Shown here: positions 1 to 5,301 of the stretch, piece by piece
How positions within the stretch are numbered: position 1 is the first letter of the stretch
Layout of the letters: each line of letters begins with the position of its first letter
Assembly: GCA_947259475.1 (NCBI GenBank)
Contig: CAMYLW010000089.1
Span: forward strand, 1-6,899
Direction: 5' to 3'
Origin: Thermodesulfobacteriota bacterium
GTDB lineage: Bacteria > Desulfobacterota > Syntrophobacteria > BM002
DNA length: 6,899 nucleotides
Notes under the pieces: generated by a model
What the model saw: the letters and a program-made list of their open reading frames with translations, nothing else
Database searches by the model: none
Told to the model about the DNA's origin: nothing
Made by a program: the position numbers and the translations under genes

Positions 1-13
1 GAACAGAGGATAC

Positions 14-34
14 TAGGCACTAAGCACTAGGCAC
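14..34. repeat. Heptamer tract, TAGGCAC family (3 units)
   Basis: TAGGCAC (14-20), TAAGCAC (21-27) and TAGGCAC (28-34) follow in strict 7-bp phase. The 12-mer GATACTAGGCAC (9-20) occurs again at 3241-3252 in another gap. Confidence 0.8.
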
Positions 35-43
35 ACAGTCGTC

Positions 44-71
44 GTTATCGGTTATCCGTTATTAGTTATAC
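44..71. repeat. Heptamer tract, GTTATNN family (4 units), left arm of an inverted pair
   Basis: GTTATCG, GTTATCC, GTTATTA and GTTATAC occupy 44-71 without gaps. GTTATCCGTTATT (51-63) has a perfect reverse complement at 151-163. Confidence 0.85.
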
Positions 72-84
72 GAGAAAATCAGGG

Positions 85-105
85 GGTCGATGGTCTCAGG
101 TCTAG
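85..105. repeat. Heptamer tract, GGTCNNN family (3 units)
   Basis: GGTCGAT, GGTCTCA and GGTCTAG are adjacent in 7-bp phase, inside the loop between the two GTTAT-type arms. Only the first four bases of the unit are conserved, so this is weaker than its neighbours. Confidence 0.5.
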
Positions 106-134
106 ACTGCGACAAAGACTGCAGTGAGAACACC

Positions 135-163
135 CGAATAACGATTAACGAATAACGGATAAC
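135..163. repeat. Heptamer tract, CGAATAA family (4 units), right arm of the inverted pair
   Basis: CGAATAA, CGATTAA, CGAATAA and CGGATAA run from 135 to 162. Their reverse complement is the GTTAT-type unit of 44-71. The arms are 63 bp apart. Confidence 0.85.
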
Positions 164-200
164 TTTCCAGTCTCGCCCGACATCTCGTCTCGTAGCGCCA

Positions 201-221
201 TGCGCTCTGCGCTTTGCGTCT
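201..221. repeat. Heptamer tract, TGCGCTN family (3 units)
   Basis: TGCGCTC (201-207), TGCGCTT (208-214) and TGCGTCT (215-221) are contiguous. Confidence 0.7.
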
Positions 222-227
222 GTAACA

Positions 228-248
228 ACGGACCACGGACAACTGACT
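228..248. repeat. Heptamer tract, ACGGACN family (3 units)
   Basis: ACGGACC (228-234), ACGGACA (235-241) and ACTGACT (242-248) are contiguous, starting 6 bp after the TGCGCTN tract. Confidence 0.7.
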
Positions 249-250
249 CC

Positions 251-285
251 TTGCTGCCTAGTGTTCTCCTGCCTCCTGCCCGCTG
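251..285. repeat. Heptamer tract running into the 3' end of radC
   Basis: TTGCTGC and CTAGTGT are followed by TCTCCTG, CCTCCTG and CCCGCTG (265-285), keeping CTG in 7-bp phase. The radC stop codon (complement of 258-260) and its last codons lie inside the tract. Confidence 0.6.
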
Positions 286-1043
286 ACCTCCAAGTCCTCT
301 CCCAGAGTCTTTAGAATGATCTCCGGCCCTTCCCCGAACTCCTTTTCCCATTTTCTGATGTGACCCTGGTCCGCGAAGCTGTAGTAGCGGTTTCGGCCAA
401 TAATCAGATGATCGAGTACCTGAATGGACATGATCTTACCAGCCAGAAAGAGATCTCTCGTAATGGCGAAATCCTGGGTTGAGGGGCTCGGGTCTCCCGA
501 AGGATGATTGTGGGCAAACACCATAGCTGCTGCGTGATGCTCGAGACCACTTTTGATGACTTCGCGCGGATAGACCGCACTTGAGGTGAGACTGCCCTCA
601 AACAGGGTCTCCACCTGAATCACCTCATTGCGGCCGTTGAGGAAGATGACTTTGAAGACTTCTTTTTTTAAGTCACGCAGAGAGTGCAGGAGGTACTCGT
701 AGACCTCCTTGGAGGAAGAGATGAACTCGCGGCCCTTCAGCCGTTCCTGCAGGAATTTACGCGCGACCTCGTGCACCAGCTTCAAGCCGAGAGCATTTTT
801 CGGCCCAATGCCTGGAACTTGCTGGAGTTGAGCCATGGAGGCCTCCAGCACCCCAGCGAGGCCATCGAAGCACCGGAGTGCTTCACGTGCAATCTGTTTA
901 CAGTCCCGCCTGGGAGTTGCCAGAGTCAAGAGGAGTTCGACGATCTCCTCATCCGTTAGCTTTTCCAGACCGTGATCAAGGAACTTCTGCCGAAGCCTCT
1001 CACGGTGGCCAGCAACGCGGCTGCGCCAGTCGTTCTTATCCAT
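258..1043 (-). CDS. radC: RadC family JAB/JAMM-domain protein
   Basis: A 261-residue protein with the standard RadC layout. The N-terminal part (about residues 1-100) carries a helix-hairpin-helix-like segment, QVPGIGPKNALGLKL, near residues 75-89. The C-terminal JAB/JAMM metalloprotease-like domain spans about residues 105-230. The JAMM signature HNHPSGDPSPSTQD lies at residues 178-191 and gives the presumptive metal ligands H178, H180 and D191. The biochemical role of RadC is unsettled; the old link to DNA repair is not secure. ATG start, with AGGGG upstream at moderate spacing. After the usual family end (IIGRNRYYSFADQG, about residue 227) there are some 34 extra residues. The last nine or so (ending SGQEAGEH) are encoded by a heptamer repeat tract, so the natural C-terminus may have been altered. 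It is the last minus-strand gene, 108 bp after amrS. Confidence 0.93.
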   Translation of the reverse strand: MDKNDWRSRVAGHRERLRQKFLDHGLEKLTDEEIVELLLTLATPRRDCKQIAREALRCFDGLAGVLEASMAQLQQVPGIGPKNALGLKLVHEVARKFLQERLKGREFISSSKEVYEYLLHSLRDLKKEVFKVIFLNGRNEVIQVETLFEGSLTSSAVYPREVIKSGLEHHAAAMVFAHNHPSGDPSPSTQDFAITRDLFLAGKIMSIQVLDHLIIGRNRYYSFADQGHIRKWEKEFGEGPEIILKTLGEDLEVSGQEAGEH

Positions 1044-1057
1044 TGGAGTGCCCCTTT

Positions 1058-1085
1058 CTGAGCTTTCAGCGGTCAGCGATCAGCA
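1058..1085. repeat. Heptamer tract, NNTCAGC family (4 units), left arm in the radC/amrS gap
   Basis: CTGAGCT, TTCAGCG, GTCAGCG and ATCAGCA follow in 7-bp phase. AGCTTTCAGC (1061-1070) is the perfect reverse complement of GCTGAAAGCT (1118-1127). Confidence 0.8.
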
Positions 1086-1113
1086 ATTTAAGAAATGGGC
1101 GCCGAAAACACAG

Positions 1114-1148
1114 AAAAGCTGAAAGCTGACGGCTGATAGCTGATGGCT
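1114..1148. repeat. Heptamer tract, GANNGCT family (5 units), right arm in the radC/amrS gap
   Basis: AAAAGCT, GAAAGCT, GACGGCT, GATAGCT and GATGGCT are contiguous and are the inverted form of the 1058-1085 units. In amrS-radC mRNA the two arms could form a hairpin between the amrS stop and the radC ribosome binding site. Confidence 0.85.
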
Positions 1149-1151
1149 TTC

Positions 1152-2162
1152 TTACATCCCCACTCCCCCCACCGAAGTTTGGCAGTCAGGACATCGACCC
1201 TTCTTAATAGCATAGTGCCCGGTAGCAAAGCCAAAACGATCTATGAGCACTCCCCCACAATTATGGCAGAGAGTTTTCTCCCCTTGATCGCCGGGTACGT
1301 TGCCTGTGTAGACATAATGTAAACCCACCTGTAACCCAATCTCCCGAGCCCGCTTCAGGGTGGCCACCGGAGTGCTTGAAGTATTCCTGAGCATGTGGGT
1401 TGGGTGAAAGCGGCTCACGTGCCAGGGGGTCTCTGGTCCCAGTTCAGCAATAAACTGGGCGATCTCCGCAAGTTCTTGGTCGCTGTCGTTGACGCTGGGG
1501 ATAACCAAGGTTGTAACCTCCAGCCACACCCCCATACTCTTGAGTTTTTTCAGCGATTCCAAAACAGGTTCAAGCTTGGCACCGCACTGTTCTTTGTAAA
1601 AATCATTGCTGAATGCCTTGAGATCCACATTGGCAGCGTCCAGGTAGGGTTGGATGTTATCCAACGCTTCCGGGGTCATATAGCCGTTGGTTACAAAGAT
1701 ATTTTTCATGTCGGCAGCGTGCGCCAGCTTGGCCGTCTGGTAGGCATATTCAAAGAAGATGGTTGGTTCAGTATAGGTATAGGAAATCGATTGACAGCGA
1801 CTCTGGCGGGCAGAGAGTATGACTTGCTCAGGTGGAAAGTGCTCACCCATGATGCGTTTAACCTCTCTCGGCATCTGAGAAATGTCAGCATTCTGGCAAA
1901 AAAGGCAGCGAAAATTGCAGCCCACAGTCGCTATGGAATAGGTCCGGCTTCCGGGGTGAAAGTGGAACAGTGGTTTTTTCTCCACCGGATCCACATGCCT
2001 GGCGATTGCGCGAGCGTAAACCAGGCTCTGCAACCGTCCGCTTTGATTTTCACGTACGCCGCAGATTCCCCGCTTCTGGTCTTTGATCGTACAGCGGTGC
2101 GCACAGAGATGGCACTGAACTCGCTGTTCTTCCAATTGCTCATATAACATTGCCTCTCTCAT
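1152..2162 (-). CDS. amrS: AmmeMemoRadiSam system radical SAM enzyme (AmrS)
   Basis: A 336-residue radical SAM protein. The [4Fe-4S]/SAM motif is C82-NFR-C86-LF-C89 within GCNFRCLFCQN. An N-terminal cysteine cluster (C17, C20, C24, C34) precedes the barrel, and a C-terminal zinc-ribbon-like pair (C299/C302, C324/C327) follows it. This cysteine layout, with YTYTEPTIFFEY and VDLKAF in the barrel, is typical of the radical SAM member of the AmmeMemoRadiSam system, often annotated as a pyruvate formate-lyase activating enzyme homologue. The substrate is not established. Its usual partners, AMMECR1 and Memo proteins, are not in this window. The N-terminus MREAMLYEQLEE matches the family, so I take the ATG at 2162, with AGGGA about 8 nt upstream; the in-frame ATG at 2150 is an alternative. 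It lies 166 bp downstream of the methyltransferase gene. Confidence 0.92.
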   Translation of the reverse strand: MREAMLYEQLEEQRVQCHLCAHRCTIKDQKRGICGVRENQSGRLQSLVYARAIARHVDPVEKKPLFHFHPGSRTYSIATVGCNFRCLFCQNADISQMPREVKRIMGEHFPPEQVILSARQSRCQSISYTYTEPTIFFEYAYQTAKLAHAADMKNIFVTNGYMTPEALDNIQPYLDAANVDLKAFSNDFYKEQCGAKLEPVLESLKKLKSMGVWLEVTTLVIPSVNDSDQELAEIAQFIAELGPETPWHVSRFHPTHMLRNTSSTPVATLKRAREIGLQVGLHYVYTGNVPGDQGEKTLCHNCGGVLIDRFGFATGHYAIKKGRCPDCQTSVGGVGM

Positions 2163-2206
2163 ATTAAAATTCCCTAGTGCGGAGGGGCAAAAAAAGGATC
2201 ACAGAA

Positions 2207-2227
2207 GGCATAGGGCTTGGAGCATGG
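2207..2227. repeat. Heptamer tract, GGCATAG family (3 units), left arm in the amrS/methyltransferase gap
   Basis: GGCATAG (2207-2213), GGCTTGG (2214-2220) and AGCATGG (2221-2227) are contiguous. GGCATAG has perfect inverted matches at 2292-2298 and 2313-2319. Confidence 0.7.
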
Positions 2228-2282
2228 AGAAACACAGCTGGCAGCATTCTGGATTTGGTAACGGGTGTTGTAAATTTCGAAA

Positions 2283-2317
2283 TACTATACTCTATGCCCC
2301 TTGCTCTATGCTCTATG
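2283..2317. repeat. Heptamer tract, CTCTATG family (5 units), right arm
   Basis: TACTATA, CTCTATG, CCCCTTG, CTCTATG and CTCTATG fill 2283-2317 in phase. The tract ends 11 bp from the methyltransferase stop codon. Confidence 0.85.
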
Positions 2318-2328
2318 CCATTTCCCCG

Positions 2329-3147
2329 TCATGGGCGCAGAATAGCTTCGGGTGGGTGTTTCTCTTTCCACACAGGCGGCGGCGAAAATACCTTGAGGCT
2401 GCCCTGAGGCAGTTGGCCACGTTTCTTGTGCAGCGGCGTCTTGAGGTGGTCTCTGGAGGTGATAAATCGGTAGCTTATGTCCACTTTCATAACAATAAAG
2501 GCGCCCAAGGGATTTTGCTGGAAAAAGGGATGATGCTCCACAGAACGCGTAATTTTCCCTAAAGTCGGTGGGAAAAACAGAGCCGTACCCCACTGAATAG
2601 AAATAGGCCCCATAATCTTCTTAATCATTTCTTTCAGTTCCCAGACGCTGAAAAAACGAGCCTGGCAATAGATACTGTCCTCTAGCAATCCCCTGAGGCG
2701 ACGATGCATGGCCATCAGCGCATATTTATTGAGCACTCCCAGTACCACGCGGCGATTCGTAACTCTAAAGGCCTCCGCCAGCGCTTTCTCCGGGTCTTCG
2801 GCAAACTCCAAGGTGTTAATCAGGGTGGCGAGATCAAACTCATTGTCCTCGAAGGGAAGATGTTCGGCCCACCCGAGGTGAAGGTCCACACCTCCTCGCA
2901 GTCTGCTTCGTGCCTGCTCCAGCATGTACGGACTTGCATCCAGGCCGGTCACCTGGAGTCCCAACTCCTTAAACCATTCGAGATGAATACCTGTGCCGGA
3001 TCCAATGTCCAGGAGTCTTTCCCCGGGACGGGGTTCCAAATAGCGCTTGATAAGAGCCCGCTCCAATCGCAGAGTCTGGGCCCCGCCTGGCCGTTGATAC
3101 CACTCGTCGTAATGCTGAGCACAGCGATGATCAAAACCGCACTTCAA
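2329..3147 (-). CDS. Class I SAM-dependent methyltransferase, substrate unknown
   Basis: A 272-residue protein with a type-11 methyltransferase fold. Motif I is LLDIGSGTGIHL (residues 45-56). The acidic residue expected to bind the SAM ribose is in GLDASPYML (D70). A motif IV-like strand, FDLATLINTLEF, spans about residues 104-115. No signal peptide or membrane segment is seen, so it is probably cytosolic. The start is TTG (3147-3145), chosen because GAGGA lies 6 nt upstream and translation from it gives the plausible N-terminus MKCGFDHRCAQHYDEWY. From about residue 230 the sequence becomes low-complexity, basic and proline-rich, ending KEKHPPEAILRP. It could be an over-extended tail reading toward the neighbouring repeat tract. 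An 8-bp dyad sits just upstream of the gene. Lipid, quinone or small-molecule methylation are all possible; nothing here decides. Confidence 0.85.
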   Translation of the reverse strand: MKCGFDHRCAQHYDEWYQRPGGAQTLRLERALIKRYLEPRPGERLLDIGSGTGIHLEWFKELGLQVTGLDASPYMLEQARSRLRGGVDLHLGWAEHLPFEDNEFDLATLINTLEFAEDPEKALAEAFRVTNRRVVLGVLNKYALMAMHRRLRGLLEDSIYCQARFFSVWELKEMIKKIMGPISIQWGTALFFPPTLGKITRSVEHHPFFQQNPLGAFIVMKVDISYRFITSRDHLKTPLHKKRGQLPQGSLKVFSPPPVWKEKHPPEAILRP

Positions 3148-3158
3148 GGTAATTCCTC
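3145..3158 (-). promoter_or_regulatory. Ribosome binding site and TTG start of the methyltransferase gene
   Basis: On the minus strand GAGGA (complement of 3154-3158) is followed by six bases and then TTG at 3147-3145. No in-frame ATG gives a complete N-terminus, so this site decides the start. Confidence 0.6.
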
Positions 3159-3172
3159 GCTATTTCTCATTC

Positions 3173-3193
3173 ACAATGGGTGCGTCCCATTGT
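3173..3193. promoter_or_regulatory. Perfect 8-bp dyad upstream of the methyltransferase gene, candidate operator
   Basis: ACAATGGG (3173-3180) and CCCATTGT (3186-3193) are perfect inverted copies separated by TGCGT. The dyad ends 25 bp before the TTG start. On the minus strand a possible promoter overlaps it: GTGAAG (complement of 3211-3216), 16 bp, then TACAAT (complement of 3189-3194). The dyad would then cover the -10 box and transcription start, as a repressor site might. It could also act as a hairpin in the mRNA leader. The dyad is certain; the promoter and the role are inference. Confidence 0.5.
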
Positions 3194-3256
3194 AACTCTG
3201 ATCATACGAGCTTCACCACCCCGGAGAAAAAGAAACGCTCGATACTAGGCACCAAA

Positions 3257-3298
3257 AGCAAGAAGTCAGGAGCCAGAATTCAGAATCCAGAAGAAAGG
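3257..3298. repeat. Heptamer tract, ANNCAGA family (about 6 units)
   Basis: AGCAAGA, AGTCAGG, AGCCAGA, ATTCAGA, ATCCAGA and AGAAAGG run without gaps. The 12-mer GATACTAGGCAC, shared with 9-20, lies just before it. Confidence 0.8.
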
Positions 3299-3308
3299 GC
3301 ATAGAGTA

Positions 3309-3336
3309 GATTGCAGATTTCGGATTGCGGATTTTT
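3309..3336. repeat. Heptamer tract, GATTNCG family (4 units)
   Basis: GATTGCA, GATTTCG, GATTGCG and GATTTTT are contiguous and in the same 7-bp phase as the tract that follows. Confidence 0.8.
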
Positions 3337-3371
3337 TAGCTGCCTGCTGCTAGCTGTCCGCTACTAGCTGT
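3337..3371. repeat. Heptamer tract, TAGCTGN alternating with CNGCTNC (5 units)
   Basis: TAGCTGC, CTGCTGC, TAGCTGT, CCGCTAC and TAGCTGT fill 3337-3371. The alternation gives a 14-bp higher-order period. Confidence 0.8.
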
Positions 3372-3376
3372 ATTTC

Positions 3377-3411
3377 TCTATGCACCATGCACCATGCACC
3401 ATGCTCTAGGC
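3377..3411. repeat. Heptamer tract, ACCATGC family (5 units), next to the ilvD stop
   Basis: TCTATGC, three identical ACCATGC units (3384-3404) and TCTAGGC. CTCTATGC (3376-3383) is the perfect reverse complement of GCATAGAG (3299-3306). The tract ends 3 bp before the ilvD stop codon. Confidence 0.87.
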
Positions 3412-3414
3412 GCT

Positions 3415-5082
3415 TTAAATATCCTCCCTCAACACGGCACCTTTGGCACCTGAAGTCACGAGTTTGCTGTAACGATAGAGATAGCCTTCCTTGATCTTGG
3501 GCTCTGGGGGCTGCCAGCGCTGTCGCCGTTTTTCCAGTTCCTCATCAGAAACTTGCAGCGTCAAGCGCTTGGCGGGAATGTCGATTGCAATTCGATCCCC
3601 TTCCTCCACCAGGCCGATGGGACCCCCATCAGCTGCCTCTGGAGAAATGTGGCCGATTGCTGCACCCTTGGTGCCGCCACTGAAGCGACCATCTGTAATC
3701 AGAGCCACCTCCTTGTCTAACCCCATGCCCGCAATGGCGGAAGTTGGGGTCAACATCTCTCGCATACCAGGTCCACCTTTGGGACCTTCGTAGCGAACCA
3801 CCACCACATCGCCCTTACGGATCTGCTGGCCCATGATTGCATCCACCGCTGCTTCTTCGGAGTCAAATACCCGGGCGCTTCCTTCATTTACCGCCATTTC
3901 CGGGGCCACTGCCGACTGTTTCACCACCGCCCCCTCTGGCGCCAAGTTGCCGAACAAGATAGCAATTCCTCCCACATCGTGGTAGGCATCTCCCAGAGTA
4001 CGGATCACTTGGGGATCCCTCACTTGTATCCCCTGGAGATTTTCGCCCACTGTGTTGCCGGTAACACTTAGAGGACTTCCGTTGATCAAGTCGGCCTCTG
4101 CCAACCTGGCCATAACAGCATGAACCCCCCCAGCGGCATCGAGATCTTCCAGCCGGTGCGGACCAGCCGGGCTCAGACTGCACAGGTGGGGAATGCGGGC
4201 GCTCACCTGATTGAAGAGAGCAAGGTCAAGATCAATCTTTGCTTCCCTGGCAATGGCAGGAACATGAAGTACCGTGTTGGTTGAGCAGCCCAGAGCCATA
4301 TCTATGGCGATGGCGTTTTCAAAGGCTTTTTGGGTAGCAATCTGGCGCGGCGTTAGGTTGCCAGCGATCAATTCCATAATCTGCATACCCGCCTTCTTGG
4401 CCAATCGGTAACGGGCTGCCGCCACCGCCGGAATGGTACCATTGCCCGGGAGGCCGAGGCCCAGCGCCTCGGTGAGACAATTCATGGAATTGGCAGTGAA
4501 CATACCGGCGCACGAACCACATCCGGGGCAAGCGCAATCTTCAATCTCAGTCAACTGTTCCTCAGTCATCTTCTCTGATTTTACTGCGCCTACACCCTCG
4601 AAAACAGTAATCAAATCTATGGCTTTATTAGCCAGTCTGCCGGCGAGCATGGGGCCACCACTCACCACCAGCGCAGGGATATCGAGCCTGAGCAAGGCCA
4701 TCAGCATCCCCGGCACCACTTTGTCGCAGTTGGGTATGGCCACAATGCCATCGAAGGGATGGGCCCGGGCCATTATCTCCACCGAGTCGGCAATGAGCTC
4801 ACGGCTGCAAAGTGAGTACTTCATGCCCTCGTGGTTCATGGCAATGCCATCACAAACGCCAATGGTGTTGAACTCGATGGGTGTACCGCCAGCCATACGG
4901 ACGCCAGCCTTCACGGCCTCAGCTATGCGATCCAGATGAATATGGCCGGGAATAATCTCATTAGCTGAATTTGCGATTCCCACCATTGGCCGGGCGATCT
5001 CTTCATCAGTGAAACCCATGGACTTGAACAATGACCGGTGAGGGGCCTTCTCTACTCCCTTTTTCATTATATCGCTACGCAT
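3415..5082 (-). CDS. ilvD: Dihydroxy-acid dehydratase
   Basis: IlvD (EC 4.2.1.9) dehydrates 2,3-dihydroxy-isovalerate and 2,3-dihydroxy-3-methylvalerate to the 2-keto acids that precede valine and isoleucine. The 555-residue length is normal and the protein is complete. Hallmarks are [11 protein letters not shown] (C119), [18 protein letters not shown] (residues 185-202, with C191 the expected cluster ligand), [10 protein letters not shown] (264-273) and EMLTPTSAI (442-450). Where [2Fe-2S]-type enzymes have a third cysteine (NEITPC), this protein has [10 protein letters not shown], like the oxygen-labile E. coli-type enzyme. I therefore infer a [4Fe-4S] cluster, which fits an anaerobe. The start MRSDIMKKG is the family consensus, and AAGGGGAA precedes the ATG at good spacing. 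No other ilv gene is visible. It diverges from the merR gene across 216 bp. Confidence 0.97.
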   Translation of the reverse strand: MRSDIMKKGVEKAPHRSLFKSMGFTDEEIARPMVGIANSANEIIPGHIHLDRIAEAVKAGVRMAGGTPIEFNTIGVCDGIAMNHEGMKYSLCSRELIADSVEIMARAHPFDGIVAIPNCDKVVPGMLMALLRLDIPALVVSGGPMLAGRLANKAIDLITVFEGVGAVKSEKMTEEQLTEIEDCACPGCGSCAGMFTANSMNCLTEALGLGLPGNGTIPAVAAARYRLAKKAGMQIMELIAGNLTPRQIATQKAFENAIAIDMALGCSTNTVLHVPAIAREAKIDLDLALFNQVSARIPHLCSLSPAGPHRLEDLDAAGGVHAVMARLAEADLINGSPLSVTGNTVGENLQGIQVRDPQVIRTLGDAYHDVGGIAILFGNLAPEGAVVKQSAVAPEMAVNEGSARVFDSEEAAVDAIMGQQIRKGDVVVVRYEGPKGGPGMREMLTPTSAIAGMGLDKEVALITDGRFSGGTKGAAIGHISPEAADGGPIGLVEEGDRIAIDIPAKRLTLQVSDEELEKRRQRWQPPEPKIKEGYLYRYSKLVTSGAKGAVLREDI

Positions 5083-5175
5083 GGTATTCCCCTTTTGAGG
5101 TACGATGAGAGTACTATATTGGGCAGTCTAAATGATCGGCAGGTAGTCACTCCGTGGTCTTTTTGGCACTTAGTA

Positions 5176-5204
5176 ACTCTAGAATAAAACCCCCCGATTA
5201 TCAA
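5176..5204 (-). promoter_or_regulatory. Candidate sigma70-type promoter for ilvD
   Basis: On the minus strand TTGATA (complement of 5199-5204), 17 bp, then TAGAGT (complement of 5176-5181). This would start RNA near 5169 and leave a leader of about 87 nt. I see no T-box or leader-peptide attenuator in that leader. An alternative -10, TATAGT (complement of 5113-5118), is closer to the gene but has no good -35 box. Confidence 0.4.
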
Positions 5205-5214
5205 GGATAAAAAT

Positions 5215-5230
5215 AACACTTGACAGTGTT
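5215..5230. promoter_or_regulatory. Perfect 6-bp dyad over the merR -35 region
   Basis: AACACT (5215-5220), TGAC, AGTGTT (5225-5230) form a perfect inverted repeat that contains TTGACA (5220-5225), the best -35 candidate for merR. A weak -10 follows, either TATAGC at 5241-5246 (15-bp spacer) or TAGCTT at 5243-5248 (17-bp spacer). The dyad also lies 10 bp beyond the candidate ilvD -35 box, so a protein bound here could affect both genes. The dyad is seen directly; its role is inference. Confidence 0.42.
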
Positions 5231-5245
5231 CATTGCTAGCTATAG

Positions 5246-5264
5246 CTTACCTGCAAAAGGTAAG
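5246..5264. promoter_or_regulatory. Perfect 7-bp dyad in front of merR, candidate autoregulatory operator
   Basis: CTTACCT (5246-5252), GCAAA, AGGTAAG (5258-5264) form a 19-bp perfect inverted repeat, 34 bp before the merR ATG. Operators of MerR-family regulators are usually dyads of about this size, so binding by the adjacent gene product is a reasonable guess. The dyad lies at or just after the best -10 candidates, not between -35 and -10 as in classic MerR activation. That would suit autorepression better. Confidence 0.45.
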
Positions 5265-5286
5265 TGACCTCTTCGTTCTGACGACC

Positions 5287-5301
5287 AGGAAGGACAAAAT
5301 G
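5287..5301 (+). promoter_or_regulatory. Ribosome binding site that sets the merR start
   Basis: AGGAAGGA (5287-5294) lies 4 nt before ATG 5299-5301. It supports this start over the upstream in-frame TTG at 5233, which has no comparable site. Confidence 0.65.

Noticed and set aside
145..351. 68-codon minus-strand frame downstream of radC
   Set aside because: Composed of heptamer tracts and radC in another frame; arginine/glycine-rich noise.
258..1043. RadC as a sign of a mobile element or defence island
   Set aside because: No integrase, transposase, toxin-antitoxin or phage gene is in the window, and neighbours are housekeeping-type genes.
1395..2147. 250-codon plus-strand open frame
   Set aside because: It lies opposite amrS, whose protein has clear motifs throughout; the plus-strand product has none.
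2177..2593. Small open frames on both strands around the end of the methyltransferase gene
   Set aside because: They overlap the repeat gap and methyltransferase codons, lack ribosome binding sites and show no recognisable protein features.
3377..3411. Regular ACCATGC units resembling a CRISPR or iteron array
   Set aside because: Units are 7 bp with no unique spacers, and no cas or replication gene is near. It is one of many heptamer tracts.
4433..4939. 168-codon plus-strand open frame
   Set aside because: It is the antisense shadow of ilvD, with a serine/proline-rich product lacking any domain signature.
5083..5175. T-box or leader-peptide attenuator upstream of ilvD
   Set aside because: No T-box core, no run of Ile/Val/Leu codons and no terminator/antiterminator pair in the roughly 87-nt leader.
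5233..5298. 22-residue N-terminal extension of the MerR protein from TTG 5233
   Set aside because: It would start inside the promoter region with no Shine-Dalgarno, whereas ATG 5299 has AGGAAGGA and begins directly at the winged helix.
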